In this document: piece after piece, positions 1 through 10,698 of the stretch
Layout of the letters: each line of letters starts with the position of its first letter
How positions within the stretch are numbered: the first letter of the stretch is position 1
NCBI GenBank assembly: GCA_001566295.1
Contig: KQ964245.1
Location: forward strand, 2,919,524 to 2,983,523
Reading direction: 5' to 3'
Length of the DNA: 64,000 nucleotides
Source: Microdochium bolleyi
Lineage: Eukaryota; Ascomycota; Sordariomycetes; Xylariales; Microdochiaceae
Program-made: the position numbers and the translations under genes
The notes under the pieces: model-generated
Told to the model about the DNA's origin: nothing
The model's input: the letters and a program-made list of their open reading frames with translations, nothing else
Databases searched by the model: none

Positions 1-2225
1 AGGGCTGGAGTTGGCTACAAGCAGTAGGTCACCAGGAAATTGCCCGGTGACGTTTTGTAGACTAACATGATCAAGTACTGGAGCGTGGCACGACGGGACC
101 GCAGGTATCTCTCAGGCAAGCAAACCTTTCCCTGGCCGATGTTCCTGTGGCGCCGGAACTCAGAGTTTAACAATACGAACAGTACCCGACCTTGCCTCGA
201 GGCAACCATACAATTGTCCACGACACGACCGGCGCCTGGGGCCTGAGCTGGTACGCAGACCACACAACTGCAGCATCGGTCGACGTGAGTCTGCTCCTAC
301 CATCAAGGAGCGTAATACCCTTCCACGGATCTTGCTCACATCACATTGGACCTCATAGGGACTCTACGGCATGGTCTACGTAGCACCCAGCCGCGACCGG
401 CTGCGACCGTACGGCCACCTCACCACCGACCCTGCTAAGCTCAAACAGATTATGAGCGCAGAGCATGCCATCCGCCATCTAGCAATCAAGAACCACCAGC
501 ACAGGGACACCAACTGGAAATTGTTGCGCATGCGAGCCGAGGGGTCAGAGTATCACTGCTACAATTCAATCATTGTTAATGGTGAGTCCAGTGCAGTCCT
601 TTTGAGCAAAATTATGGAGCTGATTACAGTGTTGTTTGAACAGGCAAGGGACGCAACTTGTGTCGTCCGAAAGGATACGAGCAACTCAATGGGCACGATC
701 TGGACGAGACCGGATGTATCCAGCCGCCAGGGCTTCCTGCTGAGTCGTGTACGCCGAGCGAGGCGGATTTCGAGGTAGACACGACCTCAATGTTGCGACG
801 TCTCATGCGTTACTCCGCTGACTTGAAGTGAAACACAGATCATAGAGACGCAGGGCCAGCGCTACATCATGATGAACCTGGTCAACATCGGTTTCGAGCA
901 CGAGCTCCAGGTCTCGATCGACAAGCACAAGCTGGCTGTCGTGGCCAACGACGGCGGTTTTGTCATGCCTGAAGTGGCAGATGTAGGTGGTGTTCCTTCC
1001 GACGACCTTTGCTCCTGGATCACGGACTCCAATTATTAATATCCTGCTATTAGACGGTCTACATCCCCTGTGGCGCACGCGTTACTATACTCGTTGAGCT
1101 CGATCAGACACCCGCCGACTATACAATGCGGATGGTGTCAGTAAGCCAGCTCCAGAACCTGCAGGGTTTCGCCATCCTTCGTTATCCTGTAAGTGCCCCT
1201 CGCTCAAGTCGCCCATTGTACCACGACCCTTCGCAACGCAGCTCACCAACCGACATCTCCACAGGCAAAACGTCTCCCAGTTTACGGCCAGCCCATGCAG
1301 CTACCCCGAGTCAGCCCGGAAGCCAGCTGCATCCACCCGGACGGCGTGGTGGCCGAGAATTGCACGACCATTGATGCGCAGCGCTCTGCCCCCTTCCCGA
1401 GCCAGCCGCCACCCTCAGGTAGCGACAACCCGGACGGCAGCCATCATCCGCCAACAGCCGCTGCTGCAAAGACAGACTTCACATTCCGACTCTCCGCAGC
1501 ATCCCAGTCCTCAAAGACCGACAAGTACGCCCCGGAGTACCTCCTCAACTCCAAGCCCTGGCCGCTGTCCCGCGGCTCACTCAAGCCTCTGCTCTTCGCC
1601 AACCTCTCCAGCCCCGACGAGCACGAGCGGGCGCTGCTGGACAAGCCGGTCATCCACGGCATCCCGCTCGGCGCGGTGGTCGACCTGATCATCGAGAACA
1701 CGCTCAACGAGAGCATCCCGCTGTACAAGCACGGCGACCCGGCGTGGCTGCTGGGCGCGAGGGCGGACGAGAGGTTCGGCCACGGGAGTGTCGAGGAAGC
1801 CTTTGATGTCGCTGCTGCTGCTTCCGCAAAGTCTGTGGTCAGCAAGCATCTGAATCTAAAGGACCCGGCGCTCGTCGTCGTCCACGACCTCCCGCCGCTC
1901 GGGTGGAGCGTGCTGCGGTTCAAGGTGTCCGCGCAGGCGGCGACCATGATCCACGCAACGAAGCTGCGGTACTTCCTGGTAAGTCTGGTCACAATCACCC
2001 TTTTCCCTAGCATCACGTGTCCAGCCCTTCTCCAGCCCATGCCTCCTTGGAACACGGAATGATTTCACACGATGGTGCTCACACGGTACAAACTTACTGT
2101 AGCTCGGCATGTCCGCCCCAATCTTGGAGGGCGTCACCGTCGACAACTCGATCTCTGTTCCCGACTCCGCGACACGGCGTCCGCATGTCGAGTTCGACCC
2201 GAAGAACGACGGCGTGTTTGGGTAG
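1..2225 (+). CDS. Multicopper-oxidase-fold protein lacking most copper ligands (5' partial)
   Basis: The gene enters from beyond the left edge. Exons I can rebuild are one ending at 115, then 183-284, 359-581, 644-774, 839-982, 1054-1188, 1265-1978 and 2103-2225 (TAG); all phases agree. The translation follows the three-cupredoxin order of fungal ascorbate-oxidase/laccase-like proteins: DGTAGISQ and GLSWYADH in domain 1, IIVNGKGR and a YIMMNLVNIGFEHEL segment in domain 2, then a domain 3 with IPLYKHGDPAWLLG and PPLGWSVLRF. The copper motifs are altered. WYHSH is WYADH, HPxHxHG is IPLYKHG, and the HCHxxxH motif reads HATKLRY, so the type-1 cysteine and most histidines are gone. The fold assignment is secure; oxidase activity is unlikely. 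The first intron (116-182) starts with GC instead of GT. It converges with the BTB gene. A decaying pseudogene is an alternative, but seven joined open exons argue for a kept protein. Confidence 0.75.
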
Positions 2226-2744
2226 CTGTGTGTTGATTCGTTCTGACCTGTCAGCACGATCTTGCTTGAGGTATTTGCGGAGCTATCGTGTTCGAGCATT
2301 GCTCTCAAGTCTCACAAATCTCGCGAGCAGGGTCGACGAAGAAGCGGAGCTGGTTTTCCGGTTATATCTCACGGCGTAGACACACCACAACACTAGACGC
2401 ATTACGTTCTGTACATGCCATGAGACGCGAGGGGGGACCGTTCAAGGTTGAAGTCGTTCACTACCTTGATTAACCGTACAAAACTGGTCCTACATAACGA
2501 AGAGACTCTTCCGGAATAACTCCTCACGTCCTTGACTACGTTTCTGGGAACTCTCATGTGCCACTCCTTGGCCTGCGGCACTCTCTCGACTCATGTTCTC
2601 CGTTGCAACGTGCATCCTTCCGAGAGCTGATGACTCACGTTGATGCTCTAAATCGAACCCAGATTCTCTTTCCCGTAGCTTCGCGGTCACAAACGCAGCC
2701 TGGACGAATGAGCGTCAATCGTGACATGTCCATTGTTAGGAAAT
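2226..2744. other. Intergenic, between convergent 3' ends
   Basis: About 520 bases separate the stop of the multicopper-oxidase-like gene from the stop of the BTB gene. I see no coding similarity and no RNA gene. It presumably holds both 3' untranslated regions. One TGACTCA heptamer lies at 2631-2637; as it sits between two 3' ends I attach no role to it. Confidence 0.5.
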
Positions 2745-4164
2745 TTACCAGAGGTTGGCGACCTTTGCCTCCTCACCCCCTTGGGACCAGCCAAAATCAT
2801 CTGTAACACCGTTGGCCACAGTGTCTTTTTCGCCGTACTTAAGGGGAAGTTCCTGAGTAGTCTTCGGAGTAGACGGCGACAGGTCGGTGGGTTTCATGAC
2901 GATGGCGTCCTGAACCAGCTTCTGGTCCTCTAGCTCTGACTCCGGCTCACCGGCCTTGTAGGTCTCTGCGACGGAGGTGATGCCTGACAGCAGACGCTGC
3001 GCAAGCAGGTGCCCTTTGTGCTCATCAGTGACCATGAGCGGCATGCCTTCGAGCACGCCATCGACAAGGCTTGCCAGACCAAGACTGCAGCCCGCATGGC
3101 TCTGGTGAGGTGCAGAGTTCTGGCTGACGAAGGTCAAAGACTTGACGGCCTTGATGGTGTCCACCAGATCCTGAACGCTCGCCTTGTACTCCTCGGCTTT
3201 CGGAGAAGGGAAGAAAAGTCCGTCGCGAGTGAGCTGCGGCATTGCGGAGCCCAGCATGATCGCCTTACAATGCTCCGTGTCCTTGCCGACGCGGCAGACC
3301 GTTGCAGCAGTGGTGTTTTTGAGGGAGTCAGCAACGCCTTTGAAGATGGTCTCAAGCAGGATGATGCGAGTTTCGCTGATGATGTCTGAATTTATTGTTA
3401 GCCAAATGCCCTGGCGCTGCACTTGGACATGTATTTGTGAACGACGACATACCAAACAGCTGAGTTGGCAAGATCATGTCAAGCAGCTTGACGCCTGTGC
3501 GGTTGGCAAGGTTACCTCCTTCGTCGAGTCGGAAAGTCAGTATCATGCTCTTGAGCAGGCGCTTGTACCAAGCCTCCTCGCCGAGTGTGTAAGCGATCCA
3601 CAATGCCTTATGGGCGTCCTCACGTCCAGGCGCGTCATTGCGGAAGTGCCCAATCCAGCCGCGAGCCCATGGCAAGACCAGATGGGCGCATCTGTACTGC
3701 GCAAGCATCAGGCAGAGCTGATAGAGCTCCGAGAGAGTGAGCATGTGCGGGATATTGCCAAAGCGGTAGTGGACAATGCTCATCAGGATGTCAGCGGACT
3801 TGACGTCGCCGTCGAGAGGGAGGGTGATTTGATCAGTGGCGGAGACACCCAAGCCGAGGGCACGGAGCTTCTCGTCCCAGACGGGAGAAGCGAGCATCAA
3901 AGCAGGGCCAGACCCTTCGATTGTGGTACCGGAGACGGTTATCTTGATAGTGTCCGCACGCATAACTACTGGCGATGCATCTGAGGCCTCGCCATCGGTC
4001 TTGTTGGGTGATGCCTGATTCGGCGTCTCATTTGCCATGATATCAGAGAGTGCTAGAGAGGCACCGCTGGGCTCCCCGTCGACTGTCGATGCTGCTTTGC
4101 TTGAGAATTTGTTGCTTCCCGCAGAGCTGACGCCATTGGCGGTTGAGTGTTTAGCTGCAGTCAT
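2745..4164 (-). CDS. BTB/POZ domain protein
   Basis: Two exons, 4164-3453 and 3385-2745, joined across an intron with GTATGT donor and a TTCAG acceptor, give 450 residues. The first about 80 residues are Ser/Ala/Asn-rich and low in complexity. They are followed by a fungal BTB-like fold: TIKITVSG opens it, then SPVWDEKL, DILMSIVHYRFGNIPHML and a helical LSELYQLCLMLAQYRC segment. Fungal BTB proteins of this layout often serve as nuclear or cullin-linked adaptors, but nothing here fixes a partner. The C-terminal half (from about residue 240) is not recognisable and ends in an acidic tail. I start at the ATG at 4164 because the open frame further upstream is low-complexity and carries intron-like sequence. 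It converges with the multicopper-oxidase-like gene. Confidence 0.75.
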
Positions 4165-5066
4165 TGTGTTGAAAGAGAGAAGACACCGATAGAAGAGTGA
4201 TGCTGAAGCGATTTTGAGAGTTAGTGAAGTGCAAGTGAATGTGATGTGACGGTGAGCTGTGGGCACCTGAGTGTCTCGATCCGGTGGTAGCACGACGACA
4301 TGGCGTTTGACACCAGGGATCGTAGTCCTAGTAGTCCACGACGGATCATGGGCGGTTGTTGAATGTTGTAGAACGGGAGCACGGGACATACCTTGAGTCC
4401 GCACTTAGAGGCAATGCCAGAGGATGGAAGAGTTTGTATAACAAGAACAGAAGACGACAGTCCTCAGGTGAATGTCGCAAACCACAAAGCGCAGAGTGCG
4501 ATGTGCAGACAATCGAAAGGGTTGGGCTGAATCAAGGTATGAAGAAGGCTTCGAGGATGCTGAAATCCTCCGAGGCCGACCTGAAAGTGGATTGGAAGGA
4601 AGTTAGGAGGGTGTGTCAAGGTGGTGTGAAGCTGACTGAGAAAGATTCGTAAAAGGCAAGAGCCGTCCGCCGTTGCCTGGGTGAGACTTCCACGCCTATG
4701 GGCAAACACAGCTTGGTCGGCATCGGAGTGTCCGAAGTTGATAAGGTCTGCCTGGCCTCAATGGAAACTTACACGCAGCCTGAAGTTTCTCACTCGCATC
4801 GCAACATCTCTCATCGTACGTAGGAACCAATGATTGAGTCGTAGAGTGATCCCAGGAATGCCTGGCGAGATCACAAATTGTACTTATTACAACGAATAAA
4901 GAAATTTTACAACGCTATTGCCAAATGCCCCATCCGCAAAACACCGCGCCGTGTCTACCTGAGATCGTCTATGTTGTATGATCGAGTGGCGTCCTGGCAC
5001 TTCGCATGATACCTAGCCTGAAATACTGGTGTTGAGAATGTGGTCTCTCTAGAGGCTCGCGCCTCT
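4165..5066. other. 5' region of the BTB gene and 3' region of UBC6
   Basis: Both flanking genes read leftwards, so this 0.9 kb holds the promoter and leader of the BTB gene (nearer 4165) and the 3' end of UBC6 (nearer 5066). An open frame upstream of 4164 on the minus strand is Ser/Thr/His-rich and looks like leader rather than protein. A TA-rich patch at 4870-4920 could be the UBC6 polyadenylation side. No other gene is supported. Confidence 0.5.
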
Positions 5067-6031
5067 CTACGCTTGCTCGCCGTCACCGAGAAGTCGCGCG
5101 ATCAGTACGTAAACGAAAATCCCACCTCCCACTAGCAATAGGCGGTTTCGGCTTAGCCACCCGGCCCCAGCATCTCGTTGCTGGACAACAGCGTCCACCA
5201 CGGCTTGGGTCTGCGCACCACTGCTGGCGGGGACGGCGAGCTGAGGTGCACATGGCGAGCCCCCCATACGGGCTCCGTTCGCAGGATCGATCTTATTCTC
5301 CTTCATCCAGTCCCAGTTCTCCTTGTCGACTTCAGGCCATTCCGCTTTGAACTTGGCACCGCCATCCCCGGCCTTGACGTTGCCCTTCGAGCTTGGGTTC
5401 TTGAGATGTGAGCCGCCTCCTGTCGAGTTCCACCACCTCGAGCGGGCGGCGAGGAACCTCCGTTCCGCTGCTGTGTTGGATATTGACCCGGTGGTCATCT
5501 CTTCCGAAGTCATGAAGGACAGTAGGCCGATCAGGATTGTCGAGACTTCCCAAGCGGGGTTGAATGATCTCGGATGGAAGTCGGAAATTGAAAGACACAG
5601 CCGTGTCGACTGCTGGAAGCGGCCCGAGGGTGTGTGCATGCGGATTGCAGGCGGAGCGAAGGGATAGTTTGGCGGGAAGACCAAAGTGCCCCAATACTGG
5701 CCATTGTGATATGGGGTATCCTCGGGGCCCGTGATGATGTAATGCCACCTGTGACAATGTCAGTATGGTTTAGTGCATGCCGGGGAGATCGCGATGGCGG
5801 GCTCTACTCACTCGAGGATGTTGGAGTCGGAGGGATGAGCCTGGATGTACGGGGGTGGATTTTCTGTGATCGCCTTGTACTCGCGCGTCAACTGAGACTT
5901 GTTAGCATGGATCGCATGAAGTCTGCCTGGGAGGATAGGCGAGGTCCAGGCCCGGACTTCTGGTAGAGCCAGGGGACGGGTGGCCGAGTATAGGAGCGAC
6001 TTACGCGCTTGTGAGCAGCCTTGCTGGCCAT
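5067..6031 (-). CDS. UBC6: Ubiquitin-conjugating enzyme E2, UBC6 type, ER tail-anchored
   Basis: Three exons, 6031-6005 (nine codons), 5891-5812 and 5748-5067, give 262 residues. The UBC fold occupies residues 8-160, with YPFAPPAIRM ahead of the active-site loop. The catalytic cysteine is residue 87, in TRLCLSISDFHP, the same number as in yeast Ubc6. The line SFMTSEEMTTGSI, typical of this subfamily, follows. A linker of about 80 residues leads to one hydrophobic segment at about 239-256, just before the C-terminus, which makes the protein tail-anchored. Family knowledge: Ubc6 sits on the cytosolic face of the ER and acts with Doa10 in ER-associated degradation. Introns have GTAAGT and GTGAGT donors. 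The tiny first exon is placed by its fit to the family N-terminus. Confidence 0.95.
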
Positions 6032-6909
6032 TGTGACGGAGTTGCAGGAGCAGCGACCAGTGTGGGAGGGATGCGTGAGTCGAAGTCGACTGCGCCGTCT
6101 TTGTGTGTGTCGGAGTCGGAGACGGTGACGGCGACGTTGGCGGTCTAAAAAGCGGCGGCTGACGAGGTTGGAAAATGCAATCGAAGAACCGGATGCAGTG
6201 CCGGGAGATTATGTAGACAAGACGCAGGGCTGGGGCGGCCAAATGTTTGCTGGGAGTCAAAAGCGCGCGAGGGCGTCCGAGATGTCGGTGATGTGTTGGG
6301 CAAGGTGCGGTTGATGTGGTGTTGTTGGCAGAAGCATGGAATGCGCGGCCGGTGGCTTGGGATCATCTAGATGACGACCCTGGCCGGGGATGGCGCAGGG
6401 GAGGCGAGGCACTGAGCACCTCGAGGCAGGCAGGCAACCGTGGCCGCCGGCGAGTGGGGCCAGCGCAACAGGAGTCCGGGCCGACGATTGGCCACACTTT
6501 ACCTCGTTCAGTCCCCTGGACTACTACCTATCTTATGAACATTAAAGCTGGGATTCATACCAGAGATACATGAGATCGCGAGTTTCTGGCCCGCCTCTTT
6601 TCCTTCCTCGGGAAAACGCACCTGGCGAGCTCAGGGTGGTTCCGAGTTTGGCTCAGAGTCGGAACATCGCATGGGATTCGGAAGAGGGAGTGACGCACAG
6701 GCTCTGATGGCATGGGCCTTCGGACACGGCTTCGTGGGTTGGATCGCCAACCAGAACTCGGCCACGCTTGGTAGCGAGCTCTGACTTAGTTGACACGATG
6801 GAAATATACGTACATAAGCGTATATAAACAAGAGTGGTCCATTGCCAAAATAGTTTCCTAGTTCTTAACACCGACACGTCCGCGATCCTTGTCACCAGCT
6901 GAATCCAAC
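6032..6909. promoter_or_regulatory. Divergent promoter region, UBC6 / unknown gene at 6910
   Basis: About 880 bases lie between the divergent starts of UBC6 and the gene at 6910. The UBC6 side is pyrimidine-rich when read from the minus strand, like many fungal leaders. A TATATAAA-like stretch sits near 6820-6830, about 85 bases before the 6910 ATG. No factor site stands out. Confidence 0.4.
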
Positions 6910-7716
6910 ATGGTAACAACCACAGCACCGGGGACTTTTGGCCCACACAGACCACTGAGCGAAGTCGACCGCCCGGCCTCGCCTGCGCGGGCGCTCATAT
7001 TCCCAGACAACCTGGAGGACTCGCCAGACGTCCTTGAATATGTTGGCTTCACTCCAGAACGAGCGGCCGAGCTCTGGGCTGCCTGGGTCGCATTCACTTA
7101 CCGGCAAGCTGGTTCGGCCAGCAAGCCCTTCATCACATGGGTGCTGGGCCAGCTTGGTGACTTTAGGGGAGACGACACTGTGCAGAACCACGGCGAGTGG
7201 CGCCTTCACATGTCGGAAGCGGGGCTGTCGCTCGACTTCCAAGACTGTGTCCTGGAGCCGTATTTTGAGTCCATCCGAAAGCGCGAAACATGCACGTACT
7301 GGGTGGTTGCGAACATCGAGGGCCGGTATGCGAACGTGCAGAGCCTCAAGGCCGCCAGGGAAGCCGCGGACGACTACTTCATGATGCAGGTGCCGGGTAT
7401 CCTCCGAGTCCAGATCGTCCCGACGAGTGGAAGTGGGGCCGCCCAAGACCCCGATGGCCCCCTGCCAGCAAGGGTGGATCATGACTCTGAGCTGCCGACG
7501 TCCCGCAGTAGCGAGCCAGCAGCTCCCGCAAAGCTCCAGCCCAAGCCCGAGCCTGCGGTTGTTCCCGACCACCACCACCACCACCGCGACAATCCTCAAG
7601 CCACTGTCGAGCCGTCGTCAGTCCTGGGCACCGCAGCAACTCTCCACGAAACCGACCTGGTCGGCAAGCGAGCACCGAGTCTCTTGTCCCATCGGCCCCG
7701 CGACTCGCAACTGTGA
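6910..7716 (+). CDS. Uncharacterised protein immediately upstream of SAM50
   Basis: An uninterrupted frame of 268 codons from the ATG at 6910. I do not recognise the family. Residues about 25-160 look globular, with aromatic-rich helical stretches such as AAELWAAWVAFTY and DCVLEPYFESI and a single CTYWVV segment. From about 175 the protein becomes Pro/Ala/Ser-rich and disordered, with a run of five histidines near 218. No signal peptide or membrane segment is visible. The stop at 7716 is only 35 bases before the SAM50 ATG on the same strand, so the transcripts must overlap or be shared. I looked for an intron that would fuse the two frames and found none. Codon use resembles that of its neighbours, which favours a real gene. 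Confidence 0.6.
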   Translation: MVTTTAPGTFGPHRPLSEVDRPASPARALIFPDNLEDSPDVLEYVGFTPERAAELWAAWVAFTYRQAGSASKPFITWVLGQLGDFRGDDTVQNHGEWRLHMSEAGLSLDFQDCVLEPYFESIRKRETCTYWVVANIEGRYANVQSLKAAREAADDYFMMQVPGILRVQIVPTSGSGAAQDPDGPLPARVDHDSELPTSRSSEPAAPAKLQPKPEPAVVPDHHHHHRDNPQATVEPSSVLGTAATLHETDLVGKRAPSLLSHRPRDSQL

Positions 7717-7751
7717 CCGGAGCCTTCGCGACCTCACCTCACGTGTCCAAC

Positions 7752-9478
7752 ATGGCGGCCAATTCTTCCGCTGGAGGCGACGACGTACGTGAACACCCCG
7801 CCACTCCTCGGAGCAATGCAAGGCTAAACTGAACCACCTACAGCTCTTCGACAGCATGCTTCACAAAGAGAAGTCGGCCATTGAGCACCGTCCTCCCCCC
7901 TCGCCGGCATCGTCCGAACAACGCCTGGCCAACCTGGTATGACATTCGATGCGATCCACGATCCGCGCTCCGCACCGACTAAGACCTTCTCGTAGCTGTC
8001 TTCCAACCAGACCTTGCCGGTAACAGTCTCCGCCGTGCAAATTCATGGCGCCAAAAACACAAGAAGATCCTTCCTTGACCCGATATTCGAGCCCATCGTT
8101 ACGGGCAGCAGCAATGCCGACTACACAATGGCTACCATGCTCGAGCAGGTTGGCGAGGCCGTTCAGAAGCTGCAGAAGTTTGGTACGACAGGCCCTCATA
8201 GCTCGAGCCTAGATATCTTACGGATAATTAACGCTATACCACAACGCAGATATCTTCCACCCCAACATCATGGTTCACCTGTCCCAGCCTTCGCAAGTCG
8301 ACCCGTCAACCACGCCGACCGATCTCGAAGTGTCCCTAGCCGTCCGTGAGAAGTCCCGCTTCCTGCTCAAGACTGGCACCGATCTGGGCAACACCGAGGG
8401 CTCTGCGTACGGCTCATTGTTATGGCGCAATATCTTCGGAGGCGCCGAGACCTTGACCCTAAACGCTGCGGCGGGCACCAGGACTCGATCGGCATACAGT
8501 GCCGAGCTCGCCGCACCCGTGCAGAGCAACCCCAACATGCGCATCAGCCTGGAGGGGCTTGCCAGCGCGACGCAGAAGCCATGGGCCAGCCACGAGGAAG
8601 TACTGAAGGGTGCTGGCATCAAGCTCAACTGGCTGAGCACGCAGGGCGACCAGCACCAAGTCGGCTTCGCCGGGGCCTGGAGGCAGCTTACTGGACTCGC
8701 CGCCAATGCTAGCCCCAGTGTGCGTGCCGATGCTGGTGACTCGGTCAAGAACGCTATTTCGTACATCTTCACGAGAGATCGCAGGGACAACACCATGCTT
8801 CCGCAAAGCGGGTATCTCTTCAAGTCAGTGTCCGAGCTTGCTGGTTGGGGTCCTCTGGGTGGTGACGTATCATTCTCGAAAAGCGAGGTTGAAGTCGGCG
8901 GTGCGTTGCCCATACCCGTTCCTGGCGTGCGGGGGTCCTCTGGCGTCTCGATCGGAGGTGGATTCAAAGCCGGTCTGCTCTACCCTCTGCCGCTCTCATA
9001 TGGTCTTAACGGTGCCCTGCCCAGCCGGGTCAATGACCGCTTCACCCTCGGCGGGCCCACCGACGTTCGCGGCTTTTCGCTCGGCGGGCTTGGGCCCCGG
9101 GACGGAAGCGATGCGCTCGGCGGCGACGTGTATGCTGCCGGCAGCGTCAACATGCTGGTGCCGCTCCCGCGCATCGGCGCAGAGTCTCCTTTCCGGATCC
9201 AACTGTTCGCCAATGGTGGAAGGTCAGTCGCGCTCAAGAACAAATCCAGCAAGACGAAGGACTCCCAGACAATGGCCGCCTCGGCGGTCTACAACGGCGT
9301 CACGGCCGCGTACAAGGATATCCTCACAGGGCTGCCCACGATGGCCGCCGGTGTCGGCCTTGTGTACGCGCACCCCGTCGCGCGGTTCGAGCTCAACTTC
9401 AGCCTGCCGCTTGTCCTGAGGCGGGGCGAGGAGGGCCGCAAGGGCCTGCAGGTCGGTGTTGGCATCAACTTCCTGTAG
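7752..9478 (+). CDS. SAM50: SAM50 / Tob55, outer-membrane beta-barrel assembly protein
   Basis: Four exons, 7752-7784, 7844-7936, 7996-8182 and 8250-9478, give 513 residues, close to the usual fungal length. The N-terminal region carries one POTRA-like domain (VTVSAVQIHGAKNTRRSFLD through LQKFDIFHP). From about residue 150 a 16-strand Omp85 barrel follows, including GYLFKSVSEL, the conserved strand pair around RFTLGGPTDVRGFS (the family's VRGF loop) and a final strand ending GVGINFL. Family knowledge: this is the core of the SAM/TOB complex in the mitochondrial outer membrane, which inserts VDAC, Tom40 and other barrels. The 11-codon first exon is chosen because it gives a clean start with GTACGT donor. 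The unknown gene ends 35 bases upstream. Confidence 0.95.
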
Positions 9479-10226
9479 TCGAGGAGAAGGTTGGGAACGG
9501 CGCGTGCCGGATCTTGTACATATGCGTTAGATATCCTGCATTCTGCTTGTAAAGATATAGACCCAAAAGTTCAGCCTAAGGCAGGGCGCAATTTCCTTTG
9601 CCGGCCTTGGCCATGATTCAGCACAGTCATGCCTGTCATATCCTGCCCGCTCTTGTCGCTTTTCATCTTGAAACTGTTGAATGGTAGGTGTACGGCGAGA
9701 GCCAATGACGCCGTACGTATCGAGAAGCAAGCAAGACTTGGCCCTCGTGCGTGTGCGAAACCCGTCAATGCGACGAGCCACAGGGCGTGACCGGCTCCTC
9801 TTCCACCTGCACAATCTCGGGCAAGAGACAGTCCATGTGAATCTGCTTTGGTACAGCCTGATTGATTGGCTGCGTGCCTGCCCTGCGTTCTGGCGTTGAC
9901 TGGGTCGAGCTACCCGTTCTCGAAATGTCATGGGACCAGAGGAAAGCCCGAGCAGTGTCATCGGACCATGGGTCGCTAAGACTTTTGCTTCTCTGGCACC
10001 AAGTGGCCCGTCTGGTTGGCTGGTTGATGTCCCGCAGCCAAAGACCTTCCGACGACGAAGGCCGGTCCCATGCTCAACGACAGGGCAGGCCGTTGGTCAA
10101 CAGCTGCAAGTGATTTCTCGTCGATGGGGCGACCATGCACTTCCCTTGCTCTAGCTGGTGGTCGCCTTTTTCGAATCCCAAGAGATTCTGTATCTCCTGA
10201 GCTTCGACATCATGACCACAGCATGA

Positions 10227-10228
<2 letters not shown>

Positions 10229-10259
<31 letters not shown>
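10229..10259. repeat. C31 homopolymer tract
   Basis: Thirty-one consecutive C residues, followed directly by G. Such a run can form an i-motif on this strand or a G-quadruplex on the other. It is also a classic place for length errors in sequencing and assembly, so the true length is uncertain. Confidence 0.9.
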
Positions 10260-10260
<1 letters not shown>

Positions 10261-10667
10261 CGCAACCGGCACCAAGGATCAGGTGCCCGGACTTCGGATG
10301 GTTGACCCATCATCCCATCACAGTAAGACAAGCAGTGATGGTGATGTGTGGTGTATGGGCGTGATTGTCGTCCTTGGTTTGCTGTTCCCCTCGAAAAAAG
10401 AAAAGAGCGCCGCCCGGCGTCCGCAACAACTGCTGCGGCACAGGTGTTATCAAGCCCGGTAGCCGCGCTGGTGGCCAACATACCATGGGCCCCTTGGCGC
10501 GGCTGAGCTGGACGACCGTAGCAGCCGCTCTGCGACATCGCGCGACGAGGCCGCGGCCATGAGGAGGAAGAAGATGATAAATATCATTTTGCGTGGGGTT
10601 TTCTCGTCCTGGCCCCTCGTCTCTTTCGGTGATAAAAATAGCGTAAGAGGGGAGAGTGTGTGTTCCC

Positions 10668-10698
10668 GTGTGTGTGTGTGTGTGTATGTGTGTGTGTG
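10668..10698. repeat. GT dinucleotide microsatellite
   Basis: About fifteen GT units with a single T-to-A style interruption at 10686. A shorter GTGTGT run lies about 15 bases before it. Non-coding. Confidence 0.85.
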
